Shown here: one piece after another, positions 9,157 to 16,452 of the stretch
Layout: each line of letters starts with the position of its first letter
How positions within the stretch are numbered: position 1 is the stretch's first letter
Origin: Elusimicrobia bacterium RIFOXYA2_FULL_47_53
Lineage (GTDB): Bacteria > Elusimicrobiota > Endomicrobiia > Endomicrobiales > XYA2-FULL-47-53
Assembly (NCBI GenBank): GCA_001800315.1
Contig: MGVE01000014.1
Span: 49,358 to 113,357, forward strand
DNA: 64,000 nt
Direction of reading: 5' to 3'
Translations under genes and position numbers: made by a program
The notes under the pieces: model-generated
The model's input: the letters and a program-made list of their open reading frames with translations, nothing else
Told to the model about the DNA's origin: nothing
Database searches by the model: none

Positions 9157-9813
9157 TTATTTTCTCCTTGTTGCTTTTCTTATTATGTTTTCCGAATTGC
9201 GCCGCATCTCTGAAAAATCGGCGGACTTAAGGCCGGACACAGAAAGAATCTTTTTTATTTTCCCGGCATCAAGCAGATCGTCAGGCGAATGCGAATCGGT
9301 ATTCAGCACAAGTTTTGCGCCGCATTCTTTTGCCCGCGCCGCGACATGTTTGTTTGTTTTGTTGTGCCCGCGCCTGGTGGTTATTTCAAGGCAGACATTA
9401 TTTTTCTTGGCCAGCAGGGCGTCCTGAGCGGAAATAAGCCCCGGGTGAGCCAGTATATCGGCTCCGGACAGGGCCGCGCTGCGGTTTGTGCCCGGAGGGA
9501 CGGTTTCAGCCGTGGTTTCACCGTGGACTACTACGACTTTCGCGCCAAGCGCGCGGCATCTGGCGACGGCTTTTTTAATAAGTTTCGGAGGAACATAGGT
9601 GATTTCTATGCCGGGCAGAACGATTATGTTATAGTTTTTGGAAAGTTCGGCGGCCACGCGCCTGATCCTCGGGATAATAAAATCAAAATTTGAGAAATCC
9701 CCGTGGTCCGTAAGAGCCAGGCAGGAATAGCCCTTGACTTTCGCGCGGTAGACAAGCTCGGAAGGGATAAGGACGCCGTCAGAGAAGAATGAGTGGGTGT
9801 GTAAATCTATCAT
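9157..9813 (-). CDS. PHP-domain metal-dependent phosphoesterase
   Basis: A 218-residue PHP-fold protein. Metal-ligand motifs are all present: HTH at residues 5-7, LTDHGD near 36, GIE near 69, HGE near 96, AHPG near 123 and NTDSH near 171. This family hydrolyses phosphoesters with two or three metal ions (histidinol phosphatase, YciV-like RNA/nucleotide phosphatases). Size and motif layout suit a small standalone histidinol-phosphatase-like PHP enzyme; substrate is not determined. It is the first gene of a pair with the TPR protein. The surrounding region has no histidine genes, so a role in histidine biosynthesis is not supported by context. Confidence 0.8.
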   Translation of the reverse strand: MIDLHTHSFFSDGVLIPSELVYRAKVKGYSCLALTDHGDFSNFDFIIPRIRRVAAELSKNYNIIVLPGIEITYVPPKLIKKAVARCRALGAKVVVVHGETTAETVPPGTNRSAALSGADILAHPGLISAQDALLAKKNNVCLEITTRRGHNKTNKHVAARAKECGAKLVLNTDSHSPDDLLDAGKIKKILSVSGLKSADFSEMRRNSENIIRKATRRK

Positions 9814-9831
9814 TTGAGTGTTTTGAAATTA

Positions 9832-10311
9832 CAAAAACTGCTTTTCAAAGTATGCGCCCCAGAGAGGACTTGCCCGCCATTAAAGCATTGGCGGGTCCGC
9901 CGGAGTTGTTTTGCCGATAAGCCGAACAGGCTTGAATATTGGCAAAACAGTTAACGGCGGCGGAAACCTCACCTTCGGAACCTTATCCTTAGGACAGCGA
10001 GTGTTGCGACGAACAGGAGCAACGAGCCACGAGCGGGCACCGCAGCGGAGCGAGGATGCCCCAAAGATATCAAAAACTGCTTTTCAAAAAGTATGCGCCC
10101 CAGAGAGGACTTGCCCGCCATTAAAGCTTTGGCGGGTCCGCCGAAGTTGTTTTGCCGATAAGCCGAACAGGCTTGAATATTGGCAAAACAGTTAACGGTG
10201 GCGGAAACCTCACCTTCGGAACCTCATCCTTAGGACAGCGAGTGTTGCGACGAACAGGAGCAACGAGCCACGAGCGGGCACCACAGCGGAGCGAGGATGC
10301 CCAAAAGATAT
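9832..10311. repeat. Tandem ~240-bp repeat carrying tRNA-Arg fragments
   Basis: Two nearly identical units (9832-10070, 239 bp; 10071-10311, 241 bp) lie next to the intact tRNA-Arg gene, whose own 3' side starts with the same unit edge at 10312. Each unit contains the tRNA 3' end (GCGCCCCAGAGAGGACTTG), then about 130 bp of inserted palindromic DNA, then the anticodon-arm text (AACCTTATCCTTAGGAC), then diverges. The insert has nested stems such as GTTTTGCC/GGCAAAAC around AAGCC/GGCTT. The two long frames across the units are artefacts of the duplication. Confidence 0.85.
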
Positions 10312-10335
10312 CAAAAACTGCTTTTCAAAAGTATG

Positions 10336-10409
10336 CGCCCCAGAGAGGACTTGAACCTCCAACCTTATCCTTAGGACGGATCTGCTCTATCCAGTTGAGC
10401 TACCAGGGC
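10336..10409 (-). tRNA. tRNA-Arg (anticodon CCU)
   Basis: Full cloverleaf on the minus strand: acceptor GCCCTGG with CTGGGGC, D stem GCTC/GAGC, anticodon loop GTCCTAA giving CCU (reads AGG), T arm GGAGG-TTCAAGT-CCTCT and discriminator G. CCA is not encoded. The anticodon stem has one mismatch at its base (27-43), so function is very likely but folding is slightly weaker than usual. Its 3' part is duplicated in the tandem repeat beside it and its first 11 nt are duplicated about 115 bp upstream. Confidence 0.93.
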
Positions 10410-10527
10410 ATACGCAATCTTTCAAATAACCTGCATCAGAATATTTTGGCGCTCACCAACTCGCGCCTGCCGCTGACTTGCGCTCGTTATTCCTCGCGCA
10501 GCGGCTAATTTCGCTACCAGGGCATAT
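10398..10527. repeat. Direct repeat of tRNA-Arg 5' end flanking a palindromic insert
   Basis: GCTACCAGGGCATA, which includes the tRNA-Arg 5' end, occurs at 10398-10411 and again at 10513-10526. Between them lies about 100 bp with alternating CGCTCA/CTCGCG/CCTCGCG text like the cores of the foldback elements elsewhere in the window. This is the pattern left by insertion or slippage at the tRNA 5' end. Confidence 0.7.
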
Positions 10528-10548
10528 GAGCAAGTTTTAAGCTCACCG

Positions 10549-10600
10549 GGTTTTGACTTACAACTTACAACTTACAACTTATAACTTATAACTGTCAACT
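10549..10600. repeat. Short tandem repeat (AACTTAYA)n
   Basis: Six or so near-identical 7-9 bp units of ACAACTT/ATAACTT in tandem. The reverse complement (AAGTTATAAGTTGTAAG) forms the edge of the dispersed repeat islands at 21480, 34487 and 52080. Confidence 0.75.
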
Positions 10601-10606
10601 GTCTCA

Positions 10607-11134
10607 CTAATATTGTATCAAAGAATATACTTCGTATTCTTTAAGGTTTTTTCGGCCTTCAAGGAAGTTCAGTTCAATAACAAAGGCTACGCCCTCAATT
10701 TTCCCTCCGAGCTTGTTCACAAGTTCGGCTGTAGCCTTGGCGGTTCCGCCTGTCGCGAGCAGATCATCAACAATCAGCACCTTCTCGCCTTTTGAAATGG
10801 CGTCTTCGTGTATCTCAAGGGTGTCCGTGCCGTATTCCAGCTGATATGTGGCTGAAACTGTTTTTGAGGGGAGCTTGCCTTTTTTTCTGACCGGTACAAA
10901 ACCGGCGTTCATGGCGTAAGCTACGGGAGTTCCGAAAATAAACCCCCTGGATTCCATTCCGACCACTTTTGTTATGCCCTTGTCCTTAAATTTCGCGGCG
11001 AGCATATTCACCGTGCTTTTCAGGTGTTTCGGATTTTTTAAAAGAGTTGTTATATCTTTAAATAAAATGCCTTTTTTCGGGAAATCCGGCACATCTCTTA
11101 TTGAATTTTTTAATTCCTGAAGATTATTGTCCAT
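10607..11134 (-). CDS. apt: Adenine phosphoribosyltransferase
   Basis: A 175-residue purine salvage enzyme that makes AMP from adenine and PRPP in the cytoplasm. The PRPP-binding motif VLIVDDLLATGGTA is at residues 119-132, and the family N-terminal phrase (RDVPDFPKKGILFKDIT) and GMESRGFIFG are intact. Length is normal for Apt. It starts 10 nt after the sigma-factor stop, so it is the last gene of tRNA-Pro(CGG)-acyP-sigma-apt. Confidence 0.97.
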   Translation of the reverse strand: MDNNLQELKNSIRDVPDFPKKGILFKDITTLLKNPKHLKSTVNMLAAKFKDKGITKVVGMESRGFIFGTPVAYAMNAGFVPVRKKGKLPSKTVSATYQLEYGTDTLEIHEDAISKGEKVLIVDDLLATGGTAKATAELVNKLGGKIEGVAFVIELNFLEGRKNLKEYEVYSLIQY

Positions 11135-11144
11135 AACCGGCCTC

Positions 11145-11972
11145 CTACATCATTTTTAGCCGTAAAGCGGTGGCTTTAAGGCGGCGCAGAGCTCTTTCCT
11201 CAAGCTGTCTGACCCGCTCGCGGGAAAGCTTCATTTTTTTGCCGAGCTGTTCAAGAGAAAACTGTGTTTTACCGTCCAGGCCGAAACGAAGCTGTATTAT
11301 TTCTTTTTCTCTCGGAGGGAGCTTTTCAAGGGCTTGGGAAATATCCGCGTTCTGGCGGGATGTTTCCGAGGCAAATTCCGGCGTTGCCGTGCCCTTGTCG
11401 GTGATAATGTCTTTAATAAATATGCTCCCCTCTTCGTCAATGGGAGTTTCTATTGAGCTCGCGCCCTGTGAAACTTTGGACGCTCTCATAAGGCTTTCAA
11501 TCTGTTTAAGCGAAAGGTGCAGGCGCTTCGCCATTTCAGCCAGGGTCGGGTTGCGTCCGAGCTTTTCCTGCATTCTCTTCCAGTTTTTTATCCAGCGGCT
11601 CAGGGCGTCCCAGACATGCGGAGGGATTCTAATGGTTTTCCCCTGCTCTTCCACGGCCCTTCTGACAGCCTGATCAATCCAATAAGTCGCGTAGGTTGAA
11701 AAGTGAATATTCTTTCTCGGGTCAAATTTTTCCACGGCCCTTATCAGACCCATATTCCCCTCTTCAATCAGATCAAGGAAATCAAGGCCGGCCCTGAAGT
11801 ATTTTTTCGCGGTCGGTATTACAAGGCGCAGATTTGCTTCTACCAGGCGTTTCTGGGATTTCTTGTCGCCCTTGCTTGCTTTTTTCCAAAGCGCCGCAGT
11901 TTCCTCTTTTGAGAGGATGCCCATTCTTTTTATTTCTTTGAAGTAAAGTTGTACGGAATCAAACTTTTCCAT
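11145..11972 (-). CDS. RNA polymerase sigma factor, sigma-70 family (group 2-like)
   Basis: A 275-residue sigma factor with regions 1.2, 2 ([45 protein letters not shown]), 3 and 4 ([35 protein letters not shown]). It lacks region 1.1 and the long non-conserved insertion of housekeeping RpoD, so it is more like a short RpoS/SigB-cyanobacterial-type alternative factor. With full regions 2.4 and 4.2 it should recognise promoters close to the TTGACA/TATAAT type. It follows acyP by 5 nt and precedes apt by 10 nt. Confidence 0.92.
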   Translation of the reverse strand: MEKFDSVQLYFKEIKRMGILSKEETAALWKKASKGDKKSQKRLVEANLRLVIPTAKKYFRAGLDFLDLIEEGNMGLIRAVEKFDPRKNIHFSTYATYWIDQAVRRAVEEQGKTIRIPPHVWDALSRWIKNWKRMQEKLGRNPTLAEMAKRLHLSLKQIESLMRASKVSQGASSIETPIDEEGSIFIKDIITDKGTATPEFASETSRQNADISQALEKLPPREKEIIQLRFGLDGKTQFSLEQLGKKMKLSRERVRQLEERALRRLKATALRLKMM

Positions 11973-11977
11973 AATAA

Positions 11978-12259
11978 TTAAAATATAATCTCAAATCCCG
12001 CCGTAGCGTTTTGCGGGGGCAATTCCAGCAGTTCTATTTTCTCCACCCTTGCCCGCGGATGCCCGGTTTTCAACTGCAAAATGAAAGTATCAATTTCCTT
12101 TGCGCTTCCCTGAGCCTCAACTTCCACGGCGCCGTTTGACAGGTTTCTGACGGATCCGGAAATGCCGGCGCTTTGCGCGGCTTCCTGAACAAACCAGCGG
12201 TAGCCTATTCCCTGAACCAATCCCACGCAGGTAATTTTATATCTCTTTGTTTCAGGCAT
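11978..12259 (-). CDS. acyP: Acylphosphatase
   Basis: A 93-residue acylphosphatase, which hydrolyses carboxyl-phosphate bonds. The signature [12 protein letters not shown] carries the catalytic Arg (VQGIGYR) and the catalytic Asn is in [11 protein letters not shown]. The open frame can be extended to 12304 but that part would translate the tRNA 3' end, so ATG at 12259 is chosen, giving the normal family length. Only 12 nt separate the tRNA-Pro(CGG) 3' end from this ATG and no Shine-Dalgarno sequence fits in the gap, suggesting cotranscription with the tRNA and near-leaderless translation after tRNA processing. Confidence 0.93.
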   Translation of the reverse strand: MPETKRYKITCVGLVQGIGYRWFVQEAAQSAGISGSVRNLSNGAVEVEAQGSAKEIDTFILQLKTGHPRARVEKIELLELPPQNATAGFEIIF

Positions 12260-12271
12260 TTTATAAGAATA

Positions 12272-12345
12272 TCGGGGTGACTGGATTTGAACCAGCGGCC
12301 TCACGGTCCCGAACCGTGCGCTCTAGCCAACTGAGCTACACCCCG
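12272..12345 (-). tRNA. tRNA-Pro (anticodon CGG)
   Basis: Minus-strand cloverleaf with acceptor CGGGGTG/CACCCCG, D stem GCTC/GAGC, anticodon stem CACGG/CCGTG around loop TTCGGGA giving CGG, T stem GCTGG/CCAGT and discriminator A. CCA is not encoded. Three nt upstream of its 5' end begins a foldback element, and 12 nt downstream starts acyP. Confidence 0.95.
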
Positions 12346-12348
12346 ACT

Positions 12349-12507
12349 ATTTTGGCAAGGCCATATTTTTTTCTGTTGCAGAAACAACATTTGGGCTACG
12401 GCTTCGTCTTTCTCAGCTAACATAGCGATGCTATGTTTCGCTTCGCAATCCTCGCCTCGCCACAAATCTTGTTTCTTCACTACGAAAACATATGGCCTTG
12501 CCAAAAT
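12349..12507. repeat. Foldback element E1 next to tRNA-Pro(CGG)
   Basis: A 159-bp element bounded by perfect 18-bp inverted repeats: ATTTTGGCAAGGCCATAT at 12349-12366 and its complement at 12490-12507. The core alternates GGCTTCG, TCTCAGCT, the hairpin ACATAGC-GAT-GCTATGT, CGCTTCG and CCTCGCCTCG, a style shared with the cores of E2, E3 and E4, which have different termini. Non-coding. Confidence 0.8.
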
Positions 12508-12661
12508 ACCGGAAAACCAGAAACTTCGCTACGAAAACATATGGCTTTGCCAAAATAACCGAAAACCGAAAAACTTGAGATCCGCTGCAAAACCGATCCC
12601 CTTTGCCAAAATACCGGAAAACCAGAAACTTCACTACGAAAACATATGGCCTTGCCAAAAA
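12508..12661. repeat. Array of alternating element right ends, locus 1
   Basis: Three units of 49, 56 and 49 bp follow E1 directly. The 49-bp unit ends in CATATGGCCTTGCCAAAAT, the right end of E1; the 56-bp unit ends in CGATCCCCTTTGCCAAAAT, the right end of element E2. Order is P-Q-P. No coding potential. Confidence 0.85.
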
Positions 12662-12799
12662 TAGACGGCAACTACGGAATCCGGTTTTGCCTGATTCGCG
12701 AATTAGCCGATACTTCAATGAGCAGGAAAGGATTCTACTAAATATTCACTGCAAGGTCAATCTAAATTGAATCCAGCGAGTTCAATGTGCCCAAGGTCT

Positions 12800-13260
12800 G
12801 ACGGTGGAGATTTCACCAGGCATGTAAAGTCACCCTGAACGAAGTGAAGGGTCTCGTTTTTCATCCAACGACGAGATTCTTCTCTCCCTGCGGGAGATCG
12901 GAACGACGGCGTTTGTGGATTCGGGACAGAATATTTTAAGTTGTAAGCTTTAAGTGAACGGCGAACTTCGTCGTGTCGTCATACCAGCGGAAGCTGGTAT
13001 CCAGAGGTTTTTCTGATCCCAGACTGAAGATTTTTGGGATGACAGCTTTTCTGGATTCCTGCTTTCCAGACTGTGTCGTAACTGTCATTAACGAGGGCTT
13101 TGAACTGTTGTCATGCTGAACGCAGTGAAGCATCTCTACGGTAAAAATAACTTCGAGATCCTTCGCTTACGCTCAGGATGACATTGCCACACAGTCTGTT
13201 CGCAGGAATGACAGACTTTCTTTATGTCATTATAACCAGAAGGTAGTAGTCTGGGATCCA
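12800..13260. repeat. Composite dispersed repeat island 2
   Basis: Non-coding. Contains CTCCCTGCGGGAG, AGTGAACGGCGAACTT, the palindrome TACCAGCGGAAGCTGGTA with CCAGAGGTTTTTCTG after it, GCTTTGAACTGTTGTCATGC with GCAGTGAAGCATCTC, and GGGATCC edges. Several modules are inverted relative to island 1. Confidence 0.8.
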
Positions 13261-13283
13261 CAAATAAAGTGAGAGGCCCCAAG

Positions 13284-13775
13284 CTACCATTTTTTGAACA
13301 TGAAGAATGTGGCGCCAATTATCATTAAAAAACTTACAAGATAGTTCCATCTGAAATCTTCCTTCAAATAGAAAAAAGAAAATACGGCAAAAATCACTAA
13401 AGTTATTATTTCCTGAATCGTTTTTAACTGCGCGGCGGAAAACTGATAATGGCCGATGCGGTTTGCCGGCACCTGAAAGCAATATTCCACAAACGCTATC
13501 CCCCAGCTGATGAGCACAACTTTTAACCCGGATTTTGCAATAGAGAGCGGTATTCTTCAAGCGATGCCGGATTTTTGTGTCCGCAAATAGCTCAACCGAT
13601 GTCCCTGCATCGCTTTCGCTTTTTACGTCACAAAAGCCTCGGCCTCACTCGCCTCGGTACTCGCTTCTATTGCAAAACCCGGGTTTAAAAGCGGAGAGCT
13701 TTTATATTTTAAATGGCCGTACCAGGCGACGGTCATAAAAATATTTGAAATAGTCAGAAGGATTATCGTTCTCAT
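13284..13775 (-). pseudogene. DUF486 membrane protein split by an insertion
   Basis: DUF486 proteins are roughly 110-residue, four-helix DMT-like membrane proteins. The N-terminal part (MRTIILLTISNIFMTVAWYG, then HLKYKSSPLL) reads from 13775 to about 13686 and the C-terminal part (VVLISWGIAF...CFQVPANRIGHYQF...FMFKKW) from about 13525 to 13284. Between them a 170-bp foldback element (E4) introduces stops and a frame change. Removing the element with one copy of TTAA restores SPLL-KVVLISW, which is the family sequence, at about 109 residues. The gene lies 20 nt after panD and was probably cotranscribed with it. The second half might still be translated alone but would lack the first helix. Confidence 0.88.
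13521..13690. mobile_element. Foldback/MITE-like element E4 inserted in DUF486
   Basis: A 170-bp non-coding insertion with imperfect inverted termini of about 28 bp: TTTTAACCCGGATTTTGCA at the left and the complement of TTTTAAACCCGGGTTTTGCA at the right. The junctions share TTAA, so a TTAA target duplication is likely. The core has the same GATGTCCCTGCATCGCTTTCG and GCCTCGGCCTCACTCGCCTCG style as E1-E3. This is the copy that shows the class is, or was, mobile. Confidence 0.82.
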
Positions 13776-13795
13776 TGATGGGCAGCCGGGGGTGT

Positions 13796-14137
13796 TTAGA
13801 GGAATTTTGTAAATTTGTTGTTTTTGTCCACATGGACATTCTGCGGTTTTACCTGCTTGTCGGAAAGCTCAAACCCCATGACAATTATTTCCTCGCCCTT
13901 TTTAATCAGATGGGCGGCCGCGCCGTTCATGCAGATTATCCCTGAATCGCGTTTGCCTGTCATTACATAGGTTTCAAGCCGCTGGCCGGTGGTATTGCTT
14001 ACAACGAGCACTTTTTCCCCGGGCATAAAGCCGGCTCGCTGGATTAAGTCCTCGTCAATAGTAATGCTTCCGATATAATTTACATCGGCTTCAGTTACAA
14101 TTGCTTTATGAATTTTTGACCGTAAAAACCATCTCAT
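13796..14137 (-). CDS. panD: Aspartate 1-decarboxylase proenzyme
   Basis: A 113-residue PanD, which decarboxylates L-aspartate to beta-alanine for pantothenate and coenzyme A synthesis. The self-cleavage site is Gly23-Ser24 in NYIGSITID, which yields the pyruvoyl group; the start MRWFLRSKIHKA is typical. A longer frame reaches into the tRNA gene and is rejected. The ATG lies only 20 nt from the tRNA-Pro(GGG) 3' end with no Shine-Dalgarno sequence; a CCCGAA/TTCGGG stem using the tRNA end spans the gap. No other pantothenate gene is nearby. Confidence 0.95.
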   Translation of the reverse strand: MRWFLRSKIHKAIVTEADVNYIGSITIDEDLIQRAGFMPGEKVLVVSNTTGQRLETYVMTGKRDSGIICMNGAAAHLIKKGEEIIVMGFELSDKQVKPQNVHVDKNNKFTKFL

Positions 14138-14157
14138 AATTATTTGCCCGAAAAAAT

Positions 14158-14231
14158 TCGGGGCGGCCAGATTTGAACTGGCGACCTCTCCCACCCCAAG
14201 GGAGTGCGCTAGCCAGCTACGCTACGCCCCG
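14158..14231 (-). tRNA. tRNA-Pro (anticodon GGG)
   Basis: Minus-strand cloverleaf with acceptor CGGGGCG/CGCCCCG, D arm GCGT/GCGC, anticodon stem CTCCC/GGGAG around TTGGGGT giving GGG, T stem GCCAG/CTGGC and discriminator A. CCA is not encoded. A foldback element starts 3 nt upstream, exactly as at the other tRNA-Pro gene. Confidence 0.95.
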
Positions 14232-14234
14232 ACT

Positions 14235-14393
14235 ATTTTGGCAAAGGGGATCTTGTTTTTACTGCGGAGTCAATATTTGAGTTTCAACTTCGTCATTCTC
14301 GCCTTGCGTAGCGTTGCTACGCCGCGTCTTGAATTCCTCGTTTCACTTCAAATCTTGACTCCTCGCTACAAAACCGATCCCCTTTGCCAAAAT
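14235..14393. repeat. Foldback element E2 next to tRNA-Pro(GGG)
   Basis: A 159-bp element with perfect 18-bp inverted termini ATTTTGGCAAAGGGGATC (14235-14252; complement 14376-14393). Its length equals E1 and its first nine bases are the same, but the rest of the terminus differs. The core contains AACTTCGTCATTCTCGCC, the hairpin GCGTAGCGTTGCTACGC and TTCCTCG. Non-coding. Confidence 0.8.
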
Positions 14394-14603
14394 ATCGGAA
14401 AACCAGAAACTTCACTACGAAAACATATGGCCTTGCCAAAATAACCGAAAACCTAAAACTTGAGATCCGCTGCAAAACCGATCCCCTTTGCCAAAATACC
14501 GGAAAAACCAGAAACTTCACTGCGAAAACATATGGCCTTGCCAAAATAACCGAAAACCGAAAAACTTGAGATCCGCTACAAAACCGATCCCCTTTGCCAA
14601 AAT
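14394..14603. repeat. Array of alternating element right ends, locus 2
   Basis: Four units of 49, 55, 50 and 56 bp in the order P-Q-P-Q, followed by a broken fifth unit up to about 14620. P ends as E1 ends, Q as E2 ends. Units match those at 12508-12661 almost base for base, so the two loci exchange or share a common source. Confidence 0.85.
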
Positions 14604-14657
14604 ACCGGAAAAACCAGGAATTAAGGCAAAAAAACAACAGAGTTTTGGTGGATATAA

Positions 14658-15035
14658 TTATTTCAACAATTCAAGCAGCTCTTCAAGTTCTTTTTTTGCT
14701 TCCGCTATCGTTTCACCGTAGCCGGAATTATCCTGCGGTTTAACTTCCATGTTGAGCTGTACGCCTTCTTCGGGCGATGTTTTCTTCCTGCCAAACAGCG
14801 CCTTGCGGGCTCCGGCGATAGTAAATTTTCTTTCGTACAAAAGCCCCTTGATCTGGAAAATAAGTTCAAGGTCTTTCTTTGTGTATTTTCTCTGGCCCGA
14901 ATTCCTTCTGGCGGGGCGCAGCTGCTTAAACTCGCTCTCCCAGTAGCGTAAAACATAAGCCGGGAGCTGCGAAAGCCTGCTTGCTTCTCCTATAGAAAAA
15001 AATTCCTTGTCAGGGAAAATTGGTGTAAGTTCCAT
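14658..15035 (-). CDS. MerR-family DNA-binding protein
   Basis: A 125-residue protein with an N-terminal MerR winged-helix domain: FSIGEASRLSQLPAYVLRYW is the helix-turn-helix and the wing/second helix follow (RRNSGQRKYTKKDLELIFQI, FTIAGARKAL). The C-terminal 40 residues are acidic and probably coiled-coil, with no metal-binding cysteines. Such short MerR-like proteins often sit beside HU/IHF genes. Here it lies 131 nt downstream of the HU gene and may be cotranscribed with it. Target genes are unknown. Confidence 0.85.
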   Translation of the reverse strand: MELTPIFPDKEFFSIGEASRLSQLPAYVLRYWESEFKQLRPARRNSGQRKYTKKDLELIFQIKGLLYERKFTIAGARKALFGRKKTSPEEGVQLNMEVKPQDNSGYGETIAEAKKELEELLELLK

Positions 15036-15166
15036 TATAGTTAAAGTAAAACTTTAGACCATTAAACCAAAGAGCGAAATAAAAGTCAAGTTTCCGACGA
15101 TAACAAAAATAAGCGCTCCGGCGCGAAGCAAAAACTACGCGTCAATGAAAATTCTCAGGCGCCGGC

Positions 15167-15424
15167 TTAAAAAAGCTCCTTGGACTGCTTGAAACGCACC
15201 TTTTTCCTCGGAGAAATATGAACCGTCTGCCCGGTTTTTGGATTTCTGGCTTTTTTCGCACGGGAAATGTAAGGGGTGAATGTTCCGAATCCGGAGATGA
15301 CAACTTTTTCCCCCTGCGAAAGCGATTTGGCGAGCAGAGAGAAAACGCCTTCCACGGCATCTCTGGCCTCTTTTTTCGTGCTTAGCACCTTAAGAAGTGA
15401 TTCTATTAAATCGTTCCTGTTCAT
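15167..15424 (-). CDS. HU/IHF-family DNA-bending protein
   Basis: An 85-residue histone-like protein. The family signature GFGTFTPYISRAKKARNPKTG includes the DNA-clamping arm with RNPKTG and the Pro that intercalates. The open frame begins at a TTG (15430), but ATG at 15424 has GGAAGG 8 nt upstream and overlaps the gpsA stop as ATGA, so it is the start. It closes the hflX-pgsA-der-plsY-gpsA series. Whether it forms homodimers (HU) or IHF-like heterodimers cannot be told. Confidence 0.93.
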   Translation of the reverse strand: MNRNDLIESLLKVLSTKKEARDAVEGVFSLLAKSLSQGEKVVISGFGTFTPYISRAKKARNPKTGQTVHISPRKKVRFKQSKELF

Positions 15425-16452
15425 ATACAAAGCCTTCCAATCTCTAACACCGTTTCGGATTTTGCCTCTCTTGACATAAGTTCCATAAGGGCTTCCCGCG
15501 GCGATTTATTCTCATAAAGAATCCTGTAAACCTGCTCAATTATCGGCAGCTGAATAGAGTATTTTTTGGCGAGTTCCACCGCGCTTTTGGAGGTTTTCAC
15601 TCCCTCGGCGACCATAATGATTTCTTTCTCGGATTCGGAAAGAGTTTTGCCGGCTCCTATTTTTTCGCCGAGGCCGCGGTTGCGCGAGTGTTTTGAAAAG
15701 GCCGTGACAATGAGGTCCCCGAGCCCGCTCAGCCCGAAAAAGGTTGAAGGATTCCCGCCCATTTTAATTCCAAGCGCGGCTATTTCCCTGAGGCCCCGGG
15801 TCACGAGCGCGGCCTTGGTGTTGTCTCCGAGGGCAAGTCCGTCGCAGATGCCGGCGGCTATGGCAAGAACATTTTTAAGAGCGGCGCCGGTTTCCACGCC
15901 GGCTATATCCGGGCTTGAATATACCCTGAAATAGTCGCAGAGAAAAAGCTCCTGCGCGGCCCTGGCTGCCGCCTCGTTTTTTGAGGCCGCGGTTGCCGCC
16001 GTAGGAATTTTTTTTGCCACTTCCTCGGCGTGGGTGGGGCCGGACAATACCGCGACCCCTTTTGTCCCCGAGCCGAGTTCCTCTTCCAGGATCTCGGACA
16101 TTCTTTTAAGCGTTGTATTCTCTATCCCTTTTGTGGCTGATACGATAACGGTGTTTTTTAGATCAGCGCCGCAGGCCGATACTTTTTTTGCCGTGGCCCG
16201 AAGCGTGTGCGACGGGACTACGAAAACCACGAAATCCATATTTTTTACCGCGGAGGAAATATCGCTGGTTATAATTAATTCCTTGGATAGCGTTATATAA
16301 GGGAAGAAAGAAAGCGAGCGGAACATGGCGAGTTCGCGGGCTTTTTTTTCGTCAAATTCCCACAGCGTCACGGAACAGCCTTTTTCAAAAAGCAGGTTCG
16401 CGATAGTGGTTCCCCATGATCCCGCGCCGAGAACTCCGATCTTTAAAGTCAT
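15421..16452 (-). CDS. gpsA: Glycerol-3-phosphate dehydrogenase [NAD(P)+]
   Basis: A 343-residue GpsA that reduces dihydroxyacetone phosphate to sn-glycerol-3-phosphate for phospholipid synthesis. The Rossmann motif is GVLGAGSWGTTIANLL, the catalytic Lys lies in TGAALKNVLAIAAG and the NGRG-like region appears as SRNRGLG. It overlaps plsY upstream by 4 nt (ATGA) and HU downstream by 4 nt, so product and user of glycerol-3-phosphate are translationally coupled. Confidence 0.97.
   Translation of the reverse strand: MTLKIGVLGAGSWGTTIANLLFEKGCSVTLWEFDEKKARELAMFRSLSFFPYITLSKELIITSDISSAVKNMDFVVFVVPSHTLRATAKKVSACGADLKNTVIVSATKGIENTTLKRMSEILEEELGSGTKGVAVLSGPTHAEEVAKKIPTAATAASKNEAAARAAQELFLCDYFRVYSSPDIAGVETGAALKNVLAIAAGICDGLALGDNTKAALVTRGLREIAALGIKMGGNPSTFFGLSGLGDLIVTAFSKHSRNRGLGEKIGAGKTLSESEKEIIMVAEGVKTSKSAVELAKKYSIQLPIIEQVYRILYENKSPREALMELMSREAKSETVLEIGRLCI

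Noticed and set aside
9911-10508. Two similar proteins (94 and 118 residues, both starting MPISRTGLNIG) on the plus strand
   Set aside because: They are translations of the tandem 240-bp repeat that contains tRNA fragments; the near-identity comes from duplication, and one runs through the tRNA gene itself.
12431-14637. Proteins with repeated SGFPVFWQRGSV-like text on either strand
   Set aside because: Translations of the P/Q repeat units beside the tRNA-Pro genes.
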